This document shows, one piece after another, positions 1 through 7,456 of a DNA stretch of 36,878 nucleotides. Source of the DNA: an uncultured Alphaproteobacteria bacterium (lineage in GTDB: Bacteria > Pseudomonadota > Alphaproteobacteria > Caulobacterales > Parvularculaceae); NCBI GenBank assembly GCA_937895955.1, contig CALAZI010000110.1:1-36878 (forward strand). Reading direction: 5' to 3'. The position numbers were made by a program, and so were the translations under genes. Below the pieces are notes generated by a model. It was not told where the DNA came from. It saw only the letters and a list, made by a program, of their open reading frames with translations, and made no database searches. How positions within the stretch are numbered: the first letter of the stretch is position 1; every line of letters starts with the position of its first letter.

Positions 1-313
1 CGACGCCTGCAATTGCTCGATCTGTTCGATGACTGGTTTCGTTCACGTCATCGTGCCGCAATCGCGCTTTCGCCTTCTGAAAGGCGAAGACGCTATTGCG
101 ACCTATGCGTTCAACACCGGCGTCGCCAAACATCATTTCTGCAAACAATGCGGCGTCAAATCATTCTACGTTCCGCGCTCAAATCCCGACGGCTATTCGC
201 TTAACCTGAATTGCATGGACAAGGCGCAGTTCACGTCGATCGAAATCCGTCCATTCGACGGCCGGAACTGGGAGGCGAACGCCGCCGCCCTCGCGCATTT
301 GTCGAAGGATTAG
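1..313 (+). CDS. GFA (CENP-V/GFA) family protein, C-terminal part
   Basis: The frame is open from the first base and carries C-N-C-S-I-C immediately before the first in-frame ATG at 29, followed by a G-x-x-H stretch. This is the first zinc-binding cluster of the GFA fold, so the gene starts upstream of the window and the ATG at 29 is internal. A second pair, C-K-Q-C-G, lies about 40 residues later. The family is named after glutathione-dependent formaldehyde-activating enzyme, but most members have no proven activity, so the substrate is unknown. It ends with TAG at 311-313 and faces a second GFA gene tail to tail. The family is clear; the function is not. Confidence 0.85.
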   Translation, partial: DACNCSICSMTGFVHVIVPQSRFRLLKGEDAIATYAFNTGVAKHHFCKQCGVKSFYVPRSNPDGYSLNLNCMDKAQFTSIEIRPFDGRNWEANAAALAHLSKD

Positions 314-325
314 GCGCGGCGGCGC

Positions 326-817
326 CTAGCGTTTCGGCCATTCATCCGTATCGCAATCGGGATGCTGGCGGTTCGATCGCTCAATCGACGCCGCCCAGTC
401 CGCGTTATCCCCGGCGCCGGTTTCGCCCTCATCGGGAAGCGCCGCCAATGTTTCGAACCAGGATAGGCGCGATTCCATGCTCATCTGGATTTTCGGCGCG
501 AATTTCTCAGGCTTGTCGAGCGAACCGATCGTCAGATTGATGCGGTCATTGTCGAGCGCCTTGTAATAAAGCGGCGTGCCGCAGGCGGCGCAAAAGCCGC
601 GCATGGCGTGATCCGAGCTTTGGAATTCGGCCGGCGCGCCGCGCGTCCATCGAAGCGCCGATTTCGGCGTTGCGACAAGCGCGGCGAAGATATTGCCGAC
701 CGCCTTCTGGCACATCCGGCAATGGCAAAGATGCGAATTGTCGAGCATCACGTCAGTGTGATAGCGCACCGCGCCGCACTGACAGCCGCCGCTGACGGAT
801 AGCTTGCGTTTCTTCAT
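326..817 (-). CDS. GFA (CENP-V/GFA) family protein
   Basis: This predicted cytoplasmic zinc-binding protein has 163 residues, typical for a single GFA domain. Visible zinc ligands are Cys12 and Cys14 (GGCQCG), Cys31/Cys33/Cys36 (C-H-C-R-M-C) and Cys76/Cys79 (C-A-A-C-G). I chose the ATG at 817 over the longer frame that opens at 874 because an AAAGAGAG ribosome-binding site lies just upstream and because family members start a few residues before GGCQCG. The C-terminal 35 residues after the domain are acidic and low in complexity. It lies tail to tail with the GFA gene at the left edge, 12 bases apart, but the two are diverged and not a recent duplication. The enzymatic role is unknown. Confidence 0.85.
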   Translation of the reverse strand: MKKRKLSVSGGCQCGAVRYHTDVMLDNSHLCHCRMCQKAVGNIFAALVATPKSALRWTRGAPAEFQSSDHAMRGFCAACGTPLYYKALDNDRINLTIGSLDKPEKFAPKIQMSMESRLSWFETLAALPDEGETGAGDNADWAASIERSNRQHPDCDTDEWPKR

Positions 818-861
818 CGGCGCCGCTCTCTTTGTCGAAACGCAATTGAGACAGCAAAGCG

Positions 862-1500
862 ATGGCCGGGACAAGGCGAAAGCCGAAAACGGGAGAGCGA
901 GAATCGCTGAGCGACTTGTTAGCGCAAATCCGCGCCTGCCGCTTTTGCGTCGAGACGCCGACAGGCGCCGCGCTGCCGCACGCGCCGCGTCCCGTCTTGC
1001 AAGTCTCCTCGACGGCGCGGCTTGCGATTTTCAGCCAGGCGCCGGGCGCGCGGGTTCATCAAAGCGGGCGGCCCTTCACCGACCCTTCCGGCGAGCGGTT
1101 GCGGGACTGGCTGGGGATCGGCCCGGAGATTTTCTATGACGAGACGAAGGTCGCCATCGCTCCGATGGGGTTCTGCTTTCCGGGTTATGACGACAAGGGG
1201 AGCGACCGGCCGCCCCGAAAGGAATGCGCGCCGCTCTGGCGGACGCGGCTGATGGCGGCGATGCCGCAGGTCGAAACGGCGGTGCTTGTCGGGTCTTACG
1301 CCCAGAACTGGCACCTCAGGGGGCGAACGGCGAAGACCATGACGGATACGGTCGCCGGCTGGCGCGATCATGCGCCGGCCTTTTTCGTCATCCCGCATCC
1401 CTCATGGCGCAACAACGCCTGGATCAGGAAGCATCCCTGGTTCGAAGCCGAGCTTTTGCCGGCGCTGAAAAACGCGGTCGCGGCGGCCCTGGACGGCTGA
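862..1500 (+). CDS. Uracil-DNA glycosylase superfamily protein
   Basis: The 212-residue product resembles the family 4/5-like branch of uracil-DNA glycosylases, which remove uracil from DNA in base excision repair. Residues 59-84 hold the motif Q-A-P-G-x3-H-x2-G-R-P-F-x-D-x-S-G-x2-L-R-x-W-L, the counterpart of the GEAPG active-site loop. Residues 179-184 (H-P-S-W-R-N) match the DNA-intercalation motif HPSxxx. Only one Cys pair is seen near the N-terminus (C26, C29), with further single Cys residues at 105 and 122, so whether a complete 4Fe-4S site is present cannot be decided by eye. The ATG at 862 has only a weak ribosome-binding site. Glycosylase activity is inferred from the motifs. Confidence 0.8.
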   Translation: MAGTRRKPKTGERESLSDLLAQIRACRFCVETPTGAALPHAPRPVLQVSSTARLAIFSQAPGARVHQSGRPFTDPSGERLRDWLGIGPEIFYDETKVAIAPMGFCFPGYDDKGSDRPPRKECAPLWRTRLMAAMPQVETAVLVGSYAQNWHLRGRTAKTMTDTVAGWRDHAPAFFVIPHPSWRNNAWIRKHPWFEAELLPALKNAVAAALDG

Positions 1501-1512
1501 AAACCGCCGCAG

Positions 1513-2064
1513 GTGACCAAGAGTTGTATTGCGGTAAAACGCGGGCCGGCGGATGATCGCAGCGTTTTGAATCAACCATCAGGCATGTCGACCGCGCGCG
1601 CGCGCAGCACAATTGTCGAGCCGTTGAGCGTTCGCGTCGCAGGGGCGGGCGACCTCGACGCCATTGATGCGATTGAACAACGCTCTTTCGTCCGCGACCG
1701 TTTCCCGAGGCGCAATCTCGGCCGGCTCTTGAAAGCCGGATCGGCGGTCGTCGTGCTGGCGCGCCTTGGCGGGCGTCCCGCCGGCTATGCGGCGCTGCTG
1801 TTCCGGAAGGGCTCTGGCCTCGCCCGGCTCTATTCGATCGCGGTCGATCCCGACGCTCGCGGTCGGGGGGTCGCAAACGCGCTCCTCGCCGCCGCGGTCA
1901 GACGCGCCCGCGCGCGCGGCGCCGACCGGCTGCGCCTTGAGGTTCGTCCTTCCAACAAGCCCGCGGTGACATTATATGAGCGCGCCGGCTTTGCGGTTTT
2001 TGACCGCAAGACCGGCTATTATGACGACGGCGAAGATGCGATTAGGATGGAATTGCCTCTGTGA
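1513..2064 (+). CDS. GNAT family N-acetyltransferase (RimI-like)
   Basis: The 183-residue product is a GNAT domain that would transfer an acetyl group from acetyl-CoA to an amine. The acetyl-CoA loop is visible as V-D-P-D-A-R-G-R-G-V-A-N-A-L-L, followed by the family's N-K-P-A-V-x-L-Y-E-R-A-G-F segment. The first 35 residues before the domain are not typical, and the ATG at 1585 is a good alternative start; the annotated start is GTG. The RimK-type ligase follows 57 bases downstream. In many genomes this partner GNAT is fused to a C39-like peptidase domain; here it stops at the end of the GNAT fold. The substrate is unknown; context suggests a shared peptide or protein target with the ligase. 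Confidence 0.85.
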   Translation: MTKSCIAVKRGPADDRSVLNQPSGMSTARARSTIVEPLSVRVAGAGDLDAIDAIEQRSFVRDRFPRRNLGRLLKAGSAVVVLARLGGRPAGYAALLFRKGSGLARLYSIAVDPDARGRGVANALLAAAVRRARARGADRLRLEVRPSNKPAVTLYERAGFAVFDRKTGYYDDGEDAIRMELPL

Positions 2065-2121
2065 CCGACGAACGGGCGACAGGAGCGCCCAACCATGAGA
2101 ATACGTCCATGAGTTCCGGTC

Positions 2122-3651
2122 ATGAGTGATTGGCTCATTCTGGTCGAATACACGGCCGACCTTGCGCAGCACGAAACGCCGCACAAGGTGATGCGCATCC
2201 GGGATTATTTGACGACGCCCAATCTTTTCACCGGCCGGCGTCCGAACATCATCAACCTTGCGCGCAGCTATTCGTATCAGAGCGAGGGCTATTACGCCTC
2301 GCTCCTCGCCGAGGCGCGCCGGCACCGCGTCGCCCCGACCGTGCAGGCGATGGTCGAGCTCAGCCGCAAGTCGCTTTACGCGCACGCGGTGCCGGAACTT
2401 GAAGCCGCGCTTCAGCGCGATATCGAAAACGGCTCGGCGCCGATTGAAAAACTCGTCGTCGCCTTCACCTCAACGCAGCCGCGCGGCTATGACCGCTTCG
2501 CCAAGCTTTTGTTCGACTGGTTCCGCGCGCCAGTGATCGAGGCGGAATTATCCGGCGGCGTCAAACCGAAAATACAGAATTTACGCATCGTCGCCCCGCA
2601 TAAGCTGAAGGGCGATGAGCGGCGTTTCTTCCTCGCCGCGCTCGATCAGCATACGAGCCGGCGCTGGACGGCGCCGAAGACGAAGACGACCGCGAAATGG
2701 TCGCTCGCGGTGCTTATCGATCCGAAAGAGGAGGAGGGGCCGTCCTCGCCCGCCTCGATCAAGCGGCTCGCCGCCGTCGCCGACAAGATGGGCGTTGAGG
2801 TTGAGCCGATCTATCCCAACGAACTGGCGAGCCTTGCCGAATTTGACGCGCTGTTCATTCGCGCAACGACCGCGATCGACAATTTCACCTATCGTTTCGC
2901 GCGTCGCGCCGAACAGGAAGGCATGCCCGTCATCGACGACACGGAATCGATGATCCGCTGCACCAACAAGGTTTATTTGAAAGAGCTGCTCGACAACGCG
3001 AAGATCCCGGCGCCGAAGACGGAGATCCTCGACGAGAAGGCGAATTTCGCAGACGTCATGCAGCGTCTCGGCTCGCCGGTGGTGCTGAAGGCGCCGGACG
3101 GATCGTTTTCGCGCTCCGTCCACAAGGTCGCGACGCTGGAGGAATTCCAGGCGACAGCGAAAAAGCTGTTCGACGATACGGCGCTCATCCTCGCTCAGGA
3201 ATACATGCCGACGCAGTTCGACTGGCGCGTCGGCGTCCTCGGCGGAGAGCCTTTGTTCGCCTGCCGCTACAAAATGGCGCGCGGCCACTGGCAGATCGCC
3301 AAGCATAGCGAAGACGGCGGGACGACATTCGGCGACACGGAAACAATCCCCGTCGAACAGGCGCCGAAGGCGGTCATCGACATCGCCGTCAAATGCGCGC
3401 GCCTCATCGGCGACGGGCTGTACGGCATCGATCTTAAGGAAAACGAACGCGGCGTTTTCGTCATCGAAATCAACGACAATCCCAATCTCGATCACGATTA
3501 TGAGGGCGAGGTGCTGAAGGACGAGCTTTGGCGCCGGCTCATCAACTGGTTCGCCGTGCGGCTTGAAAAGCGCATGGGCGGCGCCGCCGCGCCGGCGATC
3601 GCGCCTTCGGTCAGTTCAACCCCGCCGCTATTGTCTAAGGCGAGCGGCTAG
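2122..3651 (+). CDS. RimK family ATP-grasp ligase with RLAN N-terminal domain
   Basis: This 509-residue cytoplasmic protein has an N-terminal RimK-like ATP-grasp-associated (RLAN) domain at about residues 1-150, a linker, and a C-terminal ATP-grasp domain at about 275-480. The ATP-grasp part shows V-V-L-K-A-P-D-G-S-F (nucleotide-binding Lys), E-Y-M-P-T-x-F-D-W-R-V-G, and the metal-binding end F-V-I-E-I-N-D-N-P-N. Enzymes of this fold form amide bonds by adding amino acids, often glutamate, to a carboxylate; RimK itself modifies ribosomal protein S6. This long form is distinct from classical RimK, and its target is not established to my knowledge. It probably forms an operon with the GNAT gene upstream. 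The C-terminal tail is Ala/Pro-rich. Confidence 0.9.
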   Translation: MSDWLILVEYTADLAQHETPHKVMRIRDYLTTPNLFTGRRPNIINLARSYSYQSEGYYASLLAEARRHRVAPTVQAMVELSRKSLYAHAVPELEAALQRDIENGSAPIEKLVVAFTSTQPRGYDRFAKLLFDWFRAPVIEAELSGGVKPKIQNLRIVAPHKLKGDERRFFLAALDQHTSRRWTAPKTKTTAKWSLAVLIDPKEEEGPSSPASIKRLAAVADKMGVEVEPIYPNELASLAEFDALFIRATTAIDNFTYRFARRAEQEGMPVIDDTESMIRCTNKVYLKELLDNAKIPAPKTEILDEKANFADVMQRLGSPVVLKAPDGSFSRSVHKVATLEEFQATAKKLFDDTALILAQEYMPTQFDWRVGVLGGEPLFACRYKMARGHWQIAKHSEDGGTTFGDTETIPVEQAPKAVIDIAVKCARLIGDGLYGIDLKENERGVFVIEINDNPNLDHDYEGEVLKDELWRRLINWFAVRLEKRMGGAAAPAIAPSVSSTPPLLSKASG

Positions 3652-3688
3652 GCGGCGTTGCTCGCCTGGCCGTTCGCCGACAAAATTC

Positions 3689-5467
3689 CTATTGCGCGTC
3701 CTTCAGATATTTGTCGAGGAAGGACACATAGGCGTCGGAAGCCGCGATGCGGTTTTCGCGCTTCAGGAAACCGTGCCCCTCATCGGGGAACAGCAGATAT
3801 TCGACCGGCACGCCGTTGGCGCGGATCGCCGCGACCATTTCGTCGCTTTCGACCTGAAGGACCCGCGGATCGTTCGCTCCCTGAACGATCAGGACGGGCT
3901 TGACGATCTTTTCGGCGTGGAAGAGCGGCGAAATCGCGCGATGACGCTCGCCGTCGGTCGCCGGATCGCCCATCTCGTCATAGAGCGCCTCCTTGAACGA
4001 TTCCCACCAGGGCGGGATTGAAGTCAGCGTCCTGACCCAGTTGGTGACGCCGAAAATATCGACGCCCGCGTCGAAAACCTCCGGATGATAGGCGAGGGCG
4101 GCCATGGTCATGTAGCCGCCATAGGAGCCGCCCATGATCGCGATGTTGTCGGCGTCGACCCAGTCCTGCGCGGCGAGCCAGTTTTTCGCCTCGACGATGT
4201 CTTTGAGATCGACGTCGCCGTGCTTCTTGTCGTCCATGTGAAAGAACGTCTTGCCGTAGCCCGAAGAGCCGCGATTGTTCGCCGCCAGCACGGCGTAGCC
4301 GTGATTGACGAGATGCTGGATCATCGCCGAATAGCCGGCGCGCGACTGGCCGCCCGGACCGCCGTGAACGAAGACGATGGCGGGGACCTTGTTCGCCGCC
4401 GAAGCGCCGAGCGGTTTCGTCAGGATCGAAGGTATTTCAAGCCCGTCATAACTCGGATAGCGAACGACTTCGCTTTTCGCGAGATCGGCCGGATTGATTT
4501 CCGGGTTCAGCGTATCGGTCAGCTTCGAAAACTTGTTCTTGCCGATGTCGGCGACATAGACGTTTGACGGCGCGTTCGAGGCGGTCAGGCGGAAAGCGAT
4601 CTTTTTCTCGCCCGGAAAGAAACGGACATTGGCGATATCGCCGTCCGGAAGGCCTTTCGGCGTTTTGACCGCCCTGTTTTTCGCCGTGTCGAAAATCGAA
4701 ACGCGCGTCGTGCCGTCATCATTGACGCCATGCACGCGGTATCGGCCCGTCGGCGAAAAGCTGAGATACATGATGTCCCAGTCGGCTTTAAGATACGGGG
4801 CCTTCTCGCCGGTCGAAACTTCATATGACCAGGCTTCGGCGAACTCGCCATGTTCGTCGGTCCCGAAGATGAGCTTGTCGCCGCCGGGCGTGAAATCGAA
4901 CAGCGCCTGCGAAATATTGCCTTCATGCGCGGTGATCTTGCGCGGCGTCTCGTCGGTTGCGACGCCTTTCAGATAGCTGTCGTTGTCCGCCGAAGTGCGA
5001 TCCTTGATCATCGCCAGCGTCGCGCCGTCGCGGCTGACGATCATCTGGCCGAACCCGTCATCGTTCTGGAACAGCATCGTGCGCTCAAGCGTTTCTGCGT
5101 CGACGCGGTAAAGGTCGAAAAATTTCGCATCGCGTTCATTTGTCTCGATGACGAATGCCGCGCCGTCCTCGATCCAGGCGTTGAACGACGCCTTCAGATT
5201 CTCGCCGGGCGTCAGGTCGATCGGAGCCTCGCCGCCGCCGACGAAGACATGGTTCAATTCGTCGCCGCCATTGTCGGCGGTGTAGATGTAACGGCCGCCG
5301 TCCGGGAAATAGCTGACAGCGAACGTCGCGTTCGATTCCGACGCCGTCAGCGGCGCGCGTTCGCCGGTCGCGGCGTTGATTTCATAGGCGTTGAAAACGC
5401 CGGTCTCATTCGATGTCACCAGAATTTTCGCGCCGTCCGCCGAAACGGCGTTCTGGCTGTCGGCCAT
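3689..5467 (-). CDS. S9 family peptidase (prolyl oligopeptidase-like), body after an in-frame stop
   Basis: The 592-residue frame codes for a beta-propeller domain (about 1-330) followed by an alpha/beta-hydrolase domain (about 340-592) of the S9 acylaminoacyl-peptidase type. Visible catalytic residues are Ser448 in GGSYGG, Asp533 in GANDPR and His565 in DEGHGF, plus the HGGPGG oxyanion segment. The frame extends upstream without interruption to a TAG at 5525-5527. Beyond that TAG, still in frame, lies a perfect signal peptide with its own strong ribosome-binding site. The original gene was therefore most likely 3689-5578 and exported. The ATG at 5467 has no visible ribosome-binding site. The gene may be a pseudogene, may be read through, or may make a cytoplasmic enzyme. 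Confidence 0.85.
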   Translation of the reverse strand: MADSQNAVSADGAKILVTSNETGVFNAYEINAATGERAPLTASESNATFAVSYFPDGGRYIYTADNGGDELNHVFVGGGEAPIDLTPGENLKASFNAWIEDGAAFVIETNERDAKFFDLYRVDAETLERTMLFQNDDGFGQMIVSRDGATLAMIKDRTSADNDSYLKGVATDETPRKITAHEGNISQALFDFTPGGDKLIFGTDEHGEFAEAWSYEVSTGEKAPYLKADWDIMYLSFSPTGRYRVHGVNDDGTTRVSIFDTAKNRAVKTPKGLPDGDIANVRFFPGEKKIAFRLTASNAPSNVYVADIGKNKFSKLTDTLNPEINPADLAKSEVVRYPSYDGLEIPSILTKPLGASAANKVPAIVFVHGGPGGQSRAGYSAMIQHLVNHGYAVLAANNRGSSGYGKTFFHMDDKKHGDVDLKDIVEAKNWLAAQDWVDADNIAIMGGSYGGYMTMAALAYHPEVFDAGVDIFGVTNWVRTLTSIPPWWESFKEALYDEMGDPATDGERHRAISPLFHAEKIVKPVLIVQGANDPRVLQVESDEMVAAIRANGVPVEYLLFPDEGHGFLKRENRIAASDAYVSFLDKYLKDAQ

Positions 5468-5524
5468 TAAAATGTCGGTGGTGTTGAAAAAGCTTTCGGC
5501 CGGATATTTTTTTGTCGGCTGCGC

Positions 5525-5578
5525 CTAAGCCGTCGATATCGCCGCAAGAATGGCGGCGGCAATTGTAATCGCTTTCAT
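5525..5578 (-). other. Orphaned signal peptide of the S9 peptidase, ended by amber codon
   Basis: Reading minus from the ATG at 5578 gives M-K-A-I-T-I followed by an Ala/Ile-rich core and I-S-T-A, then TAG (5527-5525), then A-Q-P-T-K-K and the rest of the peptidase in the same frame. A GGAGGG ribosome-binding site sits six bases before the ATG. The stop falls at the predicted signal-peptidase cleavage site. A C-to-T change of a CAG (Gln) codon would explain it, giving S-T-A-Q-A-Q-P. Confidence 0.8.
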
Positions 5579-5756
5579 GCGCGTCCCTCCGTTGGAGGCG
5601 CTTGTCATAGGCGGTTTTGTCGTCGATGTAACCGCTTTCAGGCGCGCGAGAGGCGCCCTTCGGCGCATTTTAGCGCCCTCGCGCCCTCCGCCGCCGCAAG
5701 GCGGCTTGCTCTTGGCGCGGCGGGCGCCTATTCACGCAAAAACTAAAGGATTTGTC

Positions 5757-6290
5757 ATGCGTATCGACGCCATCGCCATCGGAACGAAGCCGCCCGAAGA
5801 CGTCAATGTCATCATCGAAGTGCCGCTCGGCGGCCAGCCGATCAAATATGAAATGGACAAGGCGGCGGGCGCGCTCGTCGTCGATCGGTTTCTCTATACG
5901 CCGATGTCCTATCCCGGCAATTACGGCTTCGTGCCGCATACGCTGTCGGAAGACGGCGATCCGATCGACGTCCTCGTCTGCAATATGCGCCCGCTCGTGC
6001 CGGGCTGCGTCATCAATGTGCGCCCGATCGGCGTCATGCTGATGGAGGACAATTCAGGCCTTGACGAAAAGGTGCTCGCCGTCCCGAGCCCGCATCTCAC
6101 GCAGCGCTGGAACGGCGTGAAGGAATTCAGCGACCTTCCCGAAATCACGCTGAAGCAGATCGAGCATTTTTTCGAGCACTACAAAGACCTTGAACCCGGC
6201 AAATGGGTGAAGGTCGGCGGCTGGCACGACGCCGCGACCGCGCGCCGAAAAATCGTCGAGGCGATTGATCGAGCGAAGAAGGCGTCATAG
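5757..6290 (+). CDS. ppa: Inorganic pyrophosphatase
   Basis: The 177-residue product is a family I soluble inorganic pyrophosphatase, which hydrolyses pyrophosphate to phosphate in the cytoplasm and pulls biosynthetic reactions forward. Seen in the sequence are the N-terminal V-I-I-E-V-P, K-Y-E, Y-P-x-N-Y-G-F-V-P, and the signature D-G-D-P-I-D-V-L-V that carries the metal-binding aspartates. The length is typical. I chose the ATG at 5757, preceded by AAAGGA, over the longer frame from 5550, whose extra residues are low-complexity. The gene stands alone; the 178 bases upstream are shared with the divergent peptidase and presumably hold both promoters. Confidence 0.97.
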   Translation: MRIDAIAIGTKPPEDVNVIIEVPLGGQPIKYEMDKAAGALVVDRFLYTPMSYPGNYGFVPHTLSEDGDPIDVLVCNMRPLVPGCVINVRPIGVMLMEDNSGLDEKVLAVPSPHLTQRWNGVKEFSDLPEITLKQIEHFFEHYKDLEPGKWVKVGGWHDAATARRKIVEAIDRAKKAS

Positions 6291-6346
6291 CGAATCATCC
6301 GCCGCATCGCTTGGATGTCGCATCCGCCATATGCTAGTCGGCGCTG

Positions 6347-7384
6347 ATGGGCGTATTACTCTCTTTCGCCGCTGCGATTAATGCGTTTTTGCTAGCCCTC
6401 GCGCTTGGCTCGCAGTCGCTCCGCCGGGGAGCGAAGGCGGGAATATTTGCAGCGCTTTTCCTCGCCGCCGTGGCCGCCGCGGTCATGCTGATCGCCGCCG
6501 ACCACGCCGGTTCGGTGTTGGCGCCGGACTTCTCTGCGATTCTGGAAGCAATCCTGACTTTCGCCGCAGGGCCGCTCTTTCTGCTTTTTGTTTCGGAAAG
6601 CCTCGGCGTTCGGGTCGATGGACGAATTCTCGGCGCCGCTCTCGCATGCATTGCGCTGGCCTCGGCGGCGACGTTTCCGCATGTATCGCCTATTCTTCTG
6701 GCCGATCGCATGGTCTTCGCGCAGATGGCGTTCACCGCCGCTTCGGCGGTGCTGGCGGCGAAGGCGGGGGGCGTCGCAAAAGGCGGCGCCGCGCGCAGCA
6801 GGGATTTCGTCATCACCGCTATTATCGCGCTTTGCGCGCTTCACGCCGCCCAGATCCTTCGGACGTTCTGGCCGGATCTCGCGATGTTGCGCGATATCGT
6901 GCCGGCAGCCGGCTCATTGGGCTTGATCGCATTGTCGGCGGCGGTTTTTTTCGGCGGGCGCCTCGGGCTATTGGACTCTCTGACTGTCCCGCCGCCGGTT
7001 GCGAGCGAAGCCATGCGTGCGTTGGTCGCCCGCGCAGAGGCGACGCTCGCCGGCGGCCTTCTTAAGAACCCCGGCCTCACAGCCGCCGACGCAGCCGCGG
7101 CCGTTGGCGCTTCCGTGGACGAGCTTGCCGAAGCGATGCGCGCGGTCACGGGCGGCGGGTTCGCGGCGCGCGTTCAGCAATTGCGGGTGGAGGAAGCTCA
7201 AAGGTTGCTCGCCGATCCGAAGGAAGCGCGCACATCGATGGAAGCCGTCGGCCTTCTCGCAGGATTCGGATCGCGATCGGCTTTCTATCAGGCGTTTAGC
7301 GAGCGGGTGGGGATGTCGCCGGCCGCTTATCGCAAAATGCTTGCGTCAAAACCTGTCCAAAAACCCGAAACCGGACAGGTCTGA
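6347..7384 (+). CDS. Membrane-anchored AraC-family transcriptional regulator
   Basis: The 345-residue protein starts with about six or seven hydrophobic segments (residues 1-205) and ends in an AraC-type double helix-turn-helix domain (about 240-335). The second helix-turn-helix is clear: G-L-L-A-G-F-G-S-R-S-A-F-Y-Q-A-F-S-E followed by G-M-S-P-A-A-Y-R. The likely role is sensing a membrane or periplasmic signal and regulating a nearby promoter from the membrane; the ligand is unknown. The serine hydrolase gene begins 72 bases downstream on the same strand and is the obvious target or partner, but this is inference. The start is the ATG at 6347; a ribosome-binding site is not obvious. Confidence 0.88.
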   Translation: MGVLLSFAAAINAFLLALALGSQSLRRGAKAGIFAALFLAAVAAAVMLIAADHAGSVLAPDFSAILEAILTFAAGPLFLLFVSESLGVRVDGRILGAALACIALASAATFPHVSPILLADRMVFAQMAFTAASAVLAAKAGGVAKGGAARSRDFVITAIIALCALHAAQILRTFWPDLAMLRDIVPAAGSLGLIALSAAVFFGGRLGLLDSLTVPPPVASEAMRALVARAEATLAGGLLKNPGLTAADAAAAVGASVDELAEAMRAVTGGGFAARVQQLRVEEAQRLLADPKEARTSMEAVGLLAGFGSRSAFYQAFSERVGMSPAAYRKMLASKPVQKPETGQV

Positions 7385-7456
7385 CCGCCGGGCGCTCTAT
7401 CATCGCCGACTATGACAGACCAAATCATCCCTGAAGGCGATTTCAGGGAGCATGGC

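Noticed and set aside
1..817. Tail-to-tail GFA genes as a recent inverted duplication
   Set aside because: Apart from the shared Cys motifs the two proteins differ throughout, so they are old paralogues or independent acquisitions.
2581..3495. Long minus-strand frame of 304 codons opposite the RimK-like gene
   Set aside because: It is a G+C-driven shadow; the translation is Arg-rich without motifs and the plus-strand gene is certain.
3639..3666. GGCGAGC...GCTCGCC inverted repeat at the end of the RimK-like gene
   Set aside because: Only 7 bp, partly coding, with no U-run; too weak to call a terminator in this G+C-rich DNA.
7412..7456. Upstream ATG start for the serine hydrolase
   Set aside because: It would add 15 polar residues before the signal peptide and lacks a ribosome-binding site; the GTG at 7457 has one.
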